64,000 bases of DNA, taken from the NCBI GenBank assembly GCA_964621615.1, contig CAZUMW010000003.1, positions 124,001-188,000 on the forward strand, in the 5' to 3' direction. Below the pieces are notes generated by a model. The model was not told the DNA's origin. It searched no databases and saw only the letters and a program-made list of their open reading frames with translations. Source of the stretch: CAZUMW01 sp964621615. GTDB taxonomy: Bacteria > Desulfobacterota > WTBG01 > CAIYCZ01 > CAIRTM01. The translations under genes were made by a program, and so were the position numbers. This document shows positions 26,725-34,569 of this stretch, in pieces (the first letter of the stretch is position 1; every line of letters starts with the position of its first letter).

Positions 26725-28086
26725 CTACACGTCATGCTTGTCGATGCCCAGCTTTTTGAGCCGGTAGCGCATGGAGCGGAACGATACGCCGAGCAGCTCA
26801 GCCGCGCCCTTTACCGACCCCCTGCTTATTTTGAGCGCCTCCTGAATATAGCGCTTCTCGCACCCGGCGATGATGTCGTCGAGGCTGACGCCCTCGGGCG
26901 GAATAACGCAGGCTGAGGGCCCGGCCTCCGTTTGCTGGATGGTCTCCGGAAGCAGGATGTTTGTTTTTGACAGGGCAACGCCTTTTTCAACAATATTTTC
27001 AAGCTCGCGGACATTGCCGGGAAAGTGATAATTTTTGAGACAGGTCATGACAAAATCGGAAATTTCGCCCGGCTCCTTTCCCATTTGTTCGGCGTACTCG
27101 CGGGAAAAGTGCCTGACAAGAAGCGGGATATCGTCCGCGCGCTCGCGCAGCGGGGGGATATAGATATTGATGACGTTCAGGCGGTAGAAAAGATCCTCCC
27201 GGAACGTGCCCTCCTGAACCTTCCGGTGCAGATCTTTGTTGGTGGCGGAAATCAGGCGCAGATCAACGGTTATTTCCTGCGTATCCCCGACCGGGGTAAA
27301 GGTCTTTTCCTGCACCGCGCGCAGCAGCTTGACCTGAAGGGACATCGGAAGCTCCCCCACCTCGTCCAGAAAAAGGGTGCCGCCGTGGGCTGTTTCCAGA
27401 AACCCTTTCTTGTCTTTTGAAGCGCCGGTGAAGGCGCCTTTCCTGTACCCGAAAAGCTCGCTTTCAAGCAGCGTTTCGGGTATGCCGCCGCAGTTGATTG
27501 TCACAAAGGGCTTGTCGCGCTGGGCGCTGTGTGCGTGTATCGCTCTGGCAACAAGCTCCTTGCCCGTTCCGCTCTCCCCGGTAATGAGCACATTGCTTTT
27601 GGAGGATGCAGCCCGCGGAATCAGGTCGAACACCCGCTGCATTGCCGCGCTGCGGCCGATCATGCCGAAGGAGGACTCCTGCCCGCCCCCGGCGTCCTCA
27701 GCCGGCTTCATGTCAGCGGCTTTGGCGCGGTGAGCAAGCGCGCGCTCTATTTTCTGTTTTATATCCTCGACATCGAAGGGCTTTGTTATATAGTCGTATG
27801 CCTCCTCGTCCATCGACTGCTTTGCTGTTTCAAAGGACGCAAAGGCGGTTATCATAATGAATATTGTTTCAGGGGAGCGCGCCCGTACCCGCTTGAGAAG
27901 GCTGAGCCCGTCCATGACCGGCATTTTAATATCGGCAACCACGACATCGTATGTGCTGTGGCGAAACAGAGCCAGCGCTTTTTCGCCGTTTGCCGCGCAG
28001 GTAACCTCATAGCCTTCGCGGTGCAGATAGATTTCAAGCATTTCGCGAATGCTTTGTTCATCATCGACCACAAGTATCCTGGGCAT
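26725..28086 (-). CDS. pilR: Sigma-54 dependent response regulator PilR
   Basis: This 453-residue protein has a receiver domain (ILVVDDE, phospho-acceptor in VVADIKMP), an AAA+ domain with Walker A GESGTGKE, the GAFTGA sigma-54 contact loop, and a Fis-type helix-turn-helix at the C-terminus (GAAELLGVSFRSMRYRLKKL). It starts at ATG 28086 after AGGAG with 8 bases spacing; the open frame upstream of that overlaps pyrC. It ends 22 bases before pilS, so pilR and pilS form one leftward unit. Its likely target is the sigma-54 promoter of pilA. Confidence 0.93.
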   Translation of the reverse strand: MPRILVVDDEQSIREMLEIYLHREGYEVTCAANGEKALALFRHSTYDVVVADIKMPVMDGLSLLKRVRARSPETIFIMITAFASFETAKQSMDEEAYDYITKPFDVEDIKQKIERALAHRAKAADMKPAEDAGGGQESSFGMIGRSAAMQRVFDLIPRAASSKSNVLITGESGTGKELVARAIHAHSAQRDKPFVTINCGGIPETLLESELFGYRKGAFTGASKDKKGFLETAHGGTLFLDEVGELPMSLQVKLLRAVQEKTFTPVGDTQEITVDLRLISATNKDLHRKVQEGTFREDLFYRLNVINIYIPPLRERADDIPLLVRHFSREYAEQMGKEPGEISDFVMTCLKNYHFPGNVRELENIVEKGVALSKTNILLPETIQQTEAGPSACVIPPEGVSLDDIIAGCEKRYIQEALKISRGSVKGAAELLGVSFRSMRYRLKKLGIDKHDV

Positions 28087-28177
28087 GCCGGGAGCTCCTG
28101 TTTGCAGTATGAAAATCACATGCATTGAGGCGGCCAAAGGCCGTGCACCGGATGGGAAGCTGCACGCCGCGCCGCCG

Positions 28178-29464
28178 CTATCGCGGCCTGCGGTACACAA
28201 CGGCGCCGGCAACGATGGTATAGGCGCAGCGGCCCGTTAGCTGCCAGCCGTGAAAGGGGGTGTTCCTGCTCTTGGATGCAAACTGTTCTTTATCGACAGT
28301 AAATTCTTCTGAGGGATCGATCACGGTTATATCTGCGGCCGCACCCCGGGCGATCCGCCCTCTATCGATTCCGATGACCGCTGCGGGCCGAACCGTCATT
28401 TTTTCGATTGCCTGCGCAAGGGTAAGCACGCTTTCGCGGACAAGCGCGAGCGCAAGCGGAAGCGATGTTTCAAGACCGATAATACCGAACGCTGCCCTGT
28501 CGAACTCAACGTCCTTTTCCAGGCTGGAGTGGGGGGCGTGGTCGCTGGCAATCACATCGATCGTTCCGTCGGCAAGGCCGGCACGGACCGCTGCGACGTC
28601 CCCGTCAGTGCGCAGGGGCGGGTACATTTTTGTCGCGGTGTCGAAGCCGGCAACCGCTTTATCGGTAAGCGTAAAATAATGGGGTGCGGTTTCCGCGGTG
28701 ACCGGTACGCCGCGCGCCTTTGCCTCGCGCACCAGCCCGACGGCGCGGGCGGTGCTGACATGGGCGATATGAACCGGATGCCCGGTGAGCTCCGAAAGCA
28801 TAATATCACGCGCGACAACACTGTCTTCAGCAGCTGCGGGGATTCCGCGAAGCCCGAGCATCGTGGAGACGGCGCCTTCGTTCATTACGCCGTCGCCGGA
28901 GAGGCTGTAGTCCTGACAGTGGCACATGACGGGCATGGAAAAGCTTGCCGCATATTCGAGCGACAGCCGCATGATGCGCCCGTCTGCTATGGTTCTGCCG
29001 TCATCTGAAAGGGCAACAGCGCCGGCCTCTTTCAGGTCGCCCATCTCGGTGAGGTCGGCGCCCTTGAGCCCGCGGGTAAGCGCTGCCACGGGCAGCACAG
29101 TGACGCAGGCCTGCGCGGAGGCTCTTTCACAGATAAAGCGGGTGACAGAGGCAGTGTCATTGACCGGGCTGGTATTGGGCATGCAGGCTATGGTGGTAAA
29201 TCCGCCTGCGGCAGCGGACATCGCCCCCGTACGAATGGTTTCCTTATATTCGAACCCCGGCTCCCGAAGGTGGGTGTGTATGTCAATAAGCCCCGGGGCG
29301 ACAACCATGCCCCCGGCATCGATGACCTCACAGGCGCTGTCTGTCCCGGATGAGCCGCACTCGGCAATATCCGATATCCTGCCATCGGTTATTATAACGT
29401 CGCGCACTGCATCAAGCCCTGATGCCGGATCCACAACCCGTCCGTTTTTTATGCAAAGGTCCAT
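28178..29464 (-). CDS. pyrC: Dihydroorotase
   Basis: This 428-residue amidohydrolase has the class I dihydroorotase signature DIHTHLREPG (two metal ligands and the substrate Arg) and MPNTSPVND further on. The second signature, ASDHAPH, is near the C-terminus. It closes carbamoyl-aspartate to dihydroorotate, the third step of pyrimidine synthesis. I chose ATG 29464, 13 bases after the pyrB stop and 6 after GGTGAT. It is part of the pyrR-pyrB-pyrC operon. Confidence 0.95.
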   Translation of the reverse strand: MDLCIKNGRVVDPASGLDAVRDVIITDGRISDIAECGSSGTDSACEVIDAGGMVVAPGLIDIHTHLREPGFEYKETIRTGAMSAAAGGFTTIACMPNTSPVNDTASVTRFICERASAQACVTVLPVAALTRGLKGADLTEMGDLKEAGAVALSDDGRTIADGRIMRLSLEYAASFSMPVMCHCQDYSLSGDGVMNEGAVSTMLGLRGIPAAAEDSVVARDIMLSELTGHPVHIAHVSTARAVGLVREAKARGVPVTAETAPHYFTLTDKAVAGFDTATKMYPPLRTDGDVAAVRAGLADGTIDVIASDHAPHSSLEKDVEFDRAAFGIIGLETSLPLALALVRESVLTLAQAIEKMTVRPAAVIGIDRGRIARGAAADITVIDPSEEFTVDKEQFASKSRNTPFHGWQLTGRCAYTIVAGAVVYRRPR

Positions 29465-29477
29465 ACCGTGATCACCG

Positions 29478-30395
29478 CTATCTTCCAATTAACAGGTACA
29501 TCAGCGCCATTCTGACCGCAACCCCCCCAGCGACCTGGTCAAGTATAACCGTATAGGGGCCGGACAAAAGCTCGGGCGATATTTCCACTCCCCGGTTTAC
29601 CGGCCCGGGGTGCATAATGAGCACATCCTGTTTAGCCTGCCGCAGCTTCTCCCTGCTGAGCCCGAAATACCGTGCGTATTCGCGGATCGAGGGGAAGAGA
29701 TTGCCCTTTTGCCGCTCTTTCTGTATCCTGAGCATCATAATCACGTCGGCATCCCGAATCGCTTCCTGCATATCGGGCACAAAGCTGCAGCCGAGCTGCT
29801 CCACACAGGGGGGGATCATTGTTCGCGGCCCGGACACGCATATCCGTGAGCCCATTTTGACAAGAAGCTGAATGTTCGAGCGGGCCACCCGGCTGTGTGT
29901 GATATCCCCGATAATGGCAATATTGAGCCCGTCGAGCCGCTGCTTTTTCTCGCGTATGGTGAAGGCGTCCAGCAGCGCCTGTGTGGGGTGCTCGTGCGCC
30001 CCGTCCCCTGCGTTTATTATGGCGCACGGAAGGAGCGTGGCCAGTATTTTCGGCGCGCCGGCGCAGCTGTGGCGAAGCACGATAAGATCGGGGTTCATCG
30101 CCTGAAGATTCTTTCCGGTATCCTCGAGCGTTTCGCCCTTGACCACGCTGCTTGTGCTCGTGGAAATGTTGACAACGTCAGCGCTCAGGCGCTTTCCCGC
30201 GATTTCAAATGAGGTGCGGGTTCTGGTGCTGGGCTCGAAAAAGAGATTAATAATGGTTTTGCCGCGCAGGGTCGGAACTTTTTTGATTTCGCGGGAAGAG
30301 ACCTCTTTCATGGAGGCAGCGGTATCAAGAATAAGGGAGACTTCTGCGGGAGAAAGATCGCCGACGCCGAGGACGTCTTTATTCTTCAGTTCCAT
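29478..30395 (-). CDS. pyrB: Aspartate carbamoyltransferase, catalytic chain
   Basis: The 305-residue protein has the carbamoyl-phosphate loop FFEPSTRTRTSFE, the TLEDTGK loop with the Lys contributed to the neighbouring active site, and HPTQALLDAF. It joins carbamoyl phosphate and aspartate, the first committed step of pyrimidine synthesis. No pyrI gene is seen, so feedback by a regulatory chain is unlikely. The ATG at 30395 lies inside the end of pyrR (17-base overlap) behind an AGGG, so translation is coupled. Confidence 0.95.
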   Translation of the reverse strand: MELKNKDVLGVGDLSPAEVSLILDTAASMKEVSSREIKKVPTLRGKTIINLFFEPSTRTRTSFEIAGKRLSADVVNISTSTSSVVKGETLEDTGKNLQAMNPDLIVLRHSCAGAPKILATLLPCAIINAGDGAHEHPTQALLDAFTIREKKQRLDGLNIAIIGDITHSRVARSNIQLLVKMGSRICVSGPRTMIPPCVEQLGCSFVPDMQEAIRDADVIMMLRIQKERQKGNLFPSIREYARYFGLSREKLRQAKQDVLIMHPGPVNRGVEISPELLSGPYTVILDQVAGGVAVRMALMYLLIGR

Positions 30396-30933
30396 TGTGT
30401 GCACCCTGCGTTACTATGACCTGATCGATCCCGTCATCCTCTTCGAGCAGCACCTCCACAAGCTCATCCTTTGTGGTGGATATGCTTTTGCCTGCATAAT
30501 TGGGCTGTATCGGGAGCTCCCGGTGCCCGCGATCGATCAGCACCACCAGCCGGATGGCTTTGGGGCGGCCCATATCAATGATGCTGTCAAGAGCGGCGCG
30601 GATTGTCCGTCCGGTGTACAGCACGTCGTCGCACAAAAGGATTTTTTTATCGTGAATATCAAAAGGGATTTCAGTCTTTTTGAGAACCGGCTGCGCGGCT
30701 ATTTCAGAAAGATCGTCGCGGTAGAGGTTAATGTCCAGCGCACCGACGGGAACCGTCACTCCCGCATACTTGTGCAGCTTTGCGGCAATGCGCTCGGCAA
30801 TGGTAACCCCGCGCCTCCTGATGCCGATAAGCACAAAATTGCCGCCCCTGTTGCGCTCCCATATCTCATGGGCCATGCGGTTCAGGGTGATGGCAATGTC
30901 CTGTCCGTCAAGAATTAAGCCGGTTTTCTTCAT
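30379..30933 (-). CDS. pyrR: PyrR: pyrimidine operon regulator / uracil phosphoribosyltransferase
   Basis: The 184-residue protein carries the PRPP-binding loop ILLCDDVLYTGRTIRA and the early AHEIWERN helix of the PyrR family. PyrR binds RNA of the pyr leader when UMP is high and favours termination, and it can also make UMP from uracil. It is the first gene of the operon. A terminator-type hairpin lies only 10 bases before its ATG, so the leader is very short. There is no clear Shine-Dalgarno between hairpin and start. Confidence 0.94.
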   Translation of the reverse strand: MKKTGLILDGQDIAITLNRMAHEIWERNRGGNFVLIGIRRRGVTIAERIAAKLHKYAGVTVPVGALDINLYRDDLSEIAAQPVLKKTEIPFDIHDKKILLCDDVLYTGRTIRAALDSIIDMGRPKAIRLVVLIDRGHRELPIQPNYAGKSISTTKDELVEVLLEEDDGIDQVIVTQGAHNGTEE

Positions 30934-30942
30934 GTGTGCTCA

Positions 30943-30998
30943 TAAAAAAACCTTCCCAACAAATCAGGAAGGTGTTAGTTATCTTTTCTTACACCGCA
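30943..30998 (-). promoter_or_regulatory. pyr leader attenuator
   Basis: On the minus strand ACCTTCC (30950-30956 region complement) pairs with GGAAGGT across a 10-base loop and is followed by seven T's: an intrinsic terminator right before pyrR. Just upstream, GGTGT (30994-30998) can pair with ACACC, whose last bases are the first bases of the terminator stem. The two stems exclude one another, which is the layout of an attenuator. That PyrR binds here is inference from the gene it controls. Confidence 0.7.
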
Positions 30999-30999
30999 T

Positions 31000-31029
31000 A
31001 AAATAACATTTATTAACACTGGTGTCCAA
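31000..31029 (-). promoter_or_regulatory. Possible pyr operon promoter with -35 inside a MITE end
   Basis: On the minus strand TTGGAC (31024-31029) is followed 18 bases later by TATTTT (31000-31005). The -35 hexamer lies in the terminal repeat of the MITE-like copy B, so the insertion may have supplied it. The match is moderate (about 4-5 of 6 in each box). Confidence 0.35.
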
Positions 31030-31292
31030 AATAATGTAATGAAGCCGGTTCGGGCGGGGCTCTGCAAAGCCCCCGCAACAAGTGAAGAGGTTATGGAACG
31101 GCATGTGCCGTTACATTTCAGCAGACACACGGTCCGGAGGAAGGTGCTGTTTGGGATAATCCCTGCAAAATGCCTGTTCCTGAGTACAGTGAGCGGTATC
31201 GGGCCGTCCATGAAGTGGGGTTTCATATGGCGGCGGCTGCGCAGGGACCCGCCCGAACCGGTTTTTTTAATGCTTTAATTTATTTTGGACAC
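31022..31292. mobile_element. MITE-like element, copy B
   Basis: This 271-bp element is a diverged copy of 5654-5927. Its ends are perfect 13-bp inverted repeats (GTGTCCAAAATAA / TTATTTTGGACAC). Inside is a stem of CCGGTTCGGGCGGG against CCCGCCCGAACCGG, where copy A has a CC/GG pair instead of the TT/AA pair, so pairing is kept. It has no transposase gene, and only short meaningless frames. It separates pyrR from the divergent asnB gene. Confidence 0.72.
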
Positions 31293-31467
31293 GTTTGATT
31301 TATTAACATAATTAAATTATGCCGTATGTCTGCTTTTTTTTTACGTATCACAGCATACAGTTCCGGTCAAGAAAAAAGCGCGGCAATAACGCGCGGCTCA
31401 TGTTTTGTGCATATAAAACGATATAAAGAGAAAAATACTTTCAGGCAAGCCGGGGAGAGGGAAGGCC

Positions 31468-33393
31468 GTGTGTGGAATTTGCGGAAAGCTGTTTGTCGAC
31501 GCTGAGCGAAGAGTGGATCGGGAGCTGATAGCCCGCATGTGCTCTGTGCTTCATCATCGGGGGCCTGATGATGAAGGCGTGTATTGTAAGGGAGCCGTGG
31601 GGCTCGGCCACCGCCGCCTCAGCATACTTGATCTGAGCCGGGCCGGCCGTCAGCCGATGTCAAATGAGGATGGGACGGTGTGGCTTGTGTGCAACGGGGA
31701 AATTTATAATTATCCCCAGCTCAGGCAGGAGCTGATTGAACGGGGGCACACATTTTCATCGCGCACTGACACCGAAACGATTATTCACTTATATGAGGAG
31801 CGGGGCATAGACTGCCTGGCCGGGCTGCGCGGCATGTTTTCCTTTGCGCTCTGGGACTCCGTAAAGCGGCGCCTTTTGCTTGCGCGCGACCGCGCCGGGC
31901 AGAAGCCGCTGGTGTATTTCTGGGACGGGCGGCAGCTTGTGTTTGCGTCCGAGCTGAAATCCCTGCTGCAGGATGACACCATCGAGCGGTCGATCGACCC
32001 TCTGGCAATTCACTATTATCTTACCTATCAGTATGTTCCCGCACCGCGGACCATGTTTGGGAATGTCCGCAAGCTGCCGCCCGCCCACTACATGATATAT
32101 GAAAGCGGACAGGCGGCGGTCAGGCGGTACTGGGATTTGTCCGCTTCGGAGACGTGCCGGTACGCCGGCGCGCGCGAATACCGCGAGCATTTTTTTCAGG
32201 TGTTTGGCGAGGCCGTCCGCATGCGCCTTCACAGCGACGTGCCCTTTGGCGCTTTTCTAAGCGGGGGGGTTGATTCGAGCCTGGTTGTGTCCCTCATGAG
32301 CGGATTTCTCGCAGAGCCTGTTAAGACTTTCTCGATCGGGTTTAAGGAGCAGCAGTACAATGAGCTGCCCTATGCGCGGATTGTTGCAGATGCATACGGC
32401 ACGGATCATCATGAATTTGTTGTGGAGCCCGATGTTGTTTCCATTCTGCCGGGCCTTGTGTGGCAGTATAATGAGCCGTTTGCAGACTCATCGGCAATTC
32501 CCACCTATATGCTTTCTCAGATGACCCGGCGCCATGTAACAATGGCCCTGAGCGGCGACGGCTGCGATGAGTGCTTTGCGGGATATGAGCGCTACCGGCA
32601 GGCGCTGCGGCGGCGGGCCGTTCTCGGCATACCCGCGCCGCTGTGGCGCGCGGCCCGGAAGGCCCTTGGGCGGATCTCCGCCGGCAGGCGCTACCGCTCG
32701 CCGTGGCGCCGCCTCCACCGGTATGCTGCCCGTGCCGGGTCCGGCCCCGAGAGCCGCTATCTGGAAAGCCTCTACCGGTTCGATCCCTTTTTGCTGCAGG
32801 AGCTGTATGCAGGCGGCTTTGCCGAGCAGTGCGGCGGATGCGATGCGTCTCTGTATATACACGATTTATTTAAGCGGGCCCGCGGGTGCTCCTTTCTGGA
32901 CAAGCTGCTGTATGTCGACAGCATGTCATACCTGCCTGAGGATCTGCTGGTAAAGATCGATATGGCAAGCATGGCCCATTCCCTGGAGGTGCGCTCTCCG
33001 TTTGTTGACCATGTCGTCATGGAATGCGCTGCCGCTGCGCCCGCTGAAATGAAGATCAAAAACGGGCAGACAAAGTATATCTTAAAGCAGATCGTAAAAG
33101 ACCGGCTTCCCCGCCCGGTTGTTTTCAGGAAGAAGAAAGGGTTCGCGATTCCGCTGGAGCACTGGTTCCGCTCAGATCTGCGGGAGATGATGTATGATGT
33201 CCTGTGCGACCGGACCGCGCGCTGCCGCGGCTATTTCGACCCTGAGTGCGTCCGCATGCTTCTTGATGAGCACTGCAGCGCAACCTATGATCACTCATCG
33301 CGGATCTGGACCCTTCTGTGCCTGGAGCTCTGGCATAGAATATTTATTGATAAAAGCGTTACGCCTCCAGAAAGGCCGGCAGGGTATGCATAA
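31468..33393 (+). CDS. asnB: Asparagine synthase (glutamine-hydrolysing)
   Basis: This is a 641-residue class B asparagine synthetase that starts with GTG: MCGICG gives the catalytic Cys2 of the glutaminase half, then HRGPDDEG and FNGEIYNY-like segments (CNGEIYNY). The synthetase half has the PP-loop FLSGGVDSSL and SGDGCDECF. It is intact, unlike the homologue at 6961. A good ribosome binding site (GAGAGGGAAGG) precedes the start. The next gene is a GT4, and asnB-type genes often sit in such clusters, so it may amidate a sugar acid, not make free asparagine. Confidence 0.9.
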   Translation: MCGICGKLFVDAERRVDRELIARMCSVLHHRGPDDEGVYCKGAVGLGHRRLSILDLSRAGRQPMSNEDGTVWLVCNGEIYNYPQLRQELIERGHTFSSRTDTETIIHLYEERGIDCLAGLRGMFSFALWDSVKRRLLLARDRAGQKPLVYFWDGRQLVFASELKSLLQDDTIERSIDPLAIHYYLTYQYVPAPRTMFGNVRKLPPAHYMIYESGQAAVRRYWDLSASETCRYAGAREYREHFFQVFGEAVRMRLHSDVPFGAFLSGGVDSSLVVSLMSGFLAEPVKTFSIGFKEQQYNELPYARIVADAYGTDHHEFVVEPDVVSILPGLVWQYNEPFADSSAIPTYMLSQMTRRHVTMALSGDGCDECFAGYERYRQALRRRAVLGIPAPLWRAARKALGRISAGRRYRSPWRRLHRYAARAGSGPESRYLESLYRFDPFLLQELYAGGFAEQCGGCDASLYIHDLFKRARGCSFLDKLLYVDSMSYLPEDLLVKIDMASMAHSLEVRSPFVDHVVMECAAAAPAEMKIKNGQTKYILKQIVKDRLPRPVVFRKKKGFAIPLEHWFRSDLREMMYDVLCDRTARCRGYFDPECVRMLLDEHCSATYDHSSRIWTLLCLELWHRIFIDKSVTPPERPAGYA

Positions 33394-34516
33394 GCGCGTG
33401 CTCATGATAATCTCGCTGTATTATCCCCATTGCGGCGGCTCTGAGCAGCAGGCGCACCTGCTTGCAAGAAATCTCTTGCAAAAAAGCTGTTCGGTGCGCA
33501 TCCTCACCAGAAAATTCAGGGGCCTTCCCGCCCGTGAAACAATCGATGGGGTGCCCGTCGTGCGCGCTATACGCGTTATTCCGGCTAAGGGCTTGTTCGG
33601 CATGACGTATATGCTGTCGGTGCTGATCTTTTTGCTGCGCGCGCGGCAGAGCTTCGACATAATTCACTGTCACGAGTTTTCCGGGTTCCACTGTATTGTT
33701 GCGGTTGCTTTCGGAAAAATATTCAACAAAAAAGTTGTCGGGCGGGTTGCCTCGAGCGGGGCCGGAAGCGATTTTAAAAAAATAAAAAAAAGCCTGTATG
33801 GCCGCCTGTGCATACGGGCCTATCAAAGCATCGACCGGCTGGTGACGCTGTGCAGCGCCTCGTCCGAGGAGGCCCGCCTGGAGGGGTTTGATGACGCCGC
33901 AGTGCGCTGCATTCCAAACGGGGTTGACATCGATGTGTTCCGGCCCGCCGGGGGCGCTGATGCGCAGCGGGAAACCGTTGTCTACGTAGGGCGCCTGATA
34001 GAGAGCAAGGGGGTTCAGGTTCTTCTGGAGGCGTTTGAGCTGCTTGCCGAAGAGCGCCCCGGAGCGCGGCTTTCTGTTGTGGGCGATGGGCCGATGAGGC
34101 GGCGGCTTCAGCGCTGTGCTGCGGCGCTGCCCTGCAGGGACAGGATTTCCTTTCACGGCAGCTGCGGCGATGTCCAGCGCTTTTTGAAAACAGCGTCCGT
34201 ATTTGTGCTTCCCTCCTTTGTGGAAGGGCTGCCAAACGCGCTGATCGAGGCCATGGCATGCGGGCTGCCGGTTGTGGCCACACGGGTCGGCGGCATACCC
34301 GACGTCGTTGATGACGGGCGCACCGGTATCCTTGTTGCCCCGGGGGATCGCAGCGATGTGGCCGATGCGCTCAAGGTGCTGTGTGGCAGCGCACATATGC
34401 GAGCGCAGATGGGCAGCGCGGCGCGCGAAACGATTGTGCAGCGCTACTCAATCGAAGCTGCCGCACGGCGGTATATCGATCTTTACGACGAGCTGCTTGA
34501 GCGCAGGGGCGGGTAA
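33386..34516 (+). CDS. Glycosyltransferase family 4
   Basis: This is a 376-residue GT-B protein: MIISLYYPHCGGSEQQA, VVYVGRLIESKGVQVL and the EX7E motif in FVEGLPNALIEAMACGLPVVAT. The start at ATG 33386 lies 8 bases inside the end of asnB; the longer frame from 33194 is only asnB in another frame. The ETIDGVPVVRAIRVI segment makes it a close paralogue of the GT4 at 2549. It is probably expressed with asnB. Confidence 0.9.
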   Translation: MHKRVLMIISLYYPHCGGSEQQAHLLARNLLQKSCSVRILTRKFRGLPARETIDGVPVVRAIRVIPAKGLFGMTYMLSVLIFLLRARQSFDIIHCHEFSGFHCIVAVAFGKIFNKKVVGRVASSGAGSDFKKIKKSLYGRLCIRAYQSIDRLVTLCSASSEEARLEGFDDAAVRCIPNGVDIDVFRPAGGADAQRETVVYVGRLIESKGVQVLLEAFELLAEERPGARLSVVGDGPMRRRLQRCAAALPCRDRISFHGSCGDVQRFLKTASVFVLPSFVEGLPNALIEAMACGLPVVATRVGGIPDVVDDGRTGILVAPGDRSDVADALKVLCGSAHMRAQMGSAARETIVQRYSIEAAARRYIDLYDELLERRGG

Positions 34517-34569
34517 TGCAGCGGGTTCGGCCCGGCCAACTTCTCCGGGGCGTATGCGGGAACGGGGGC

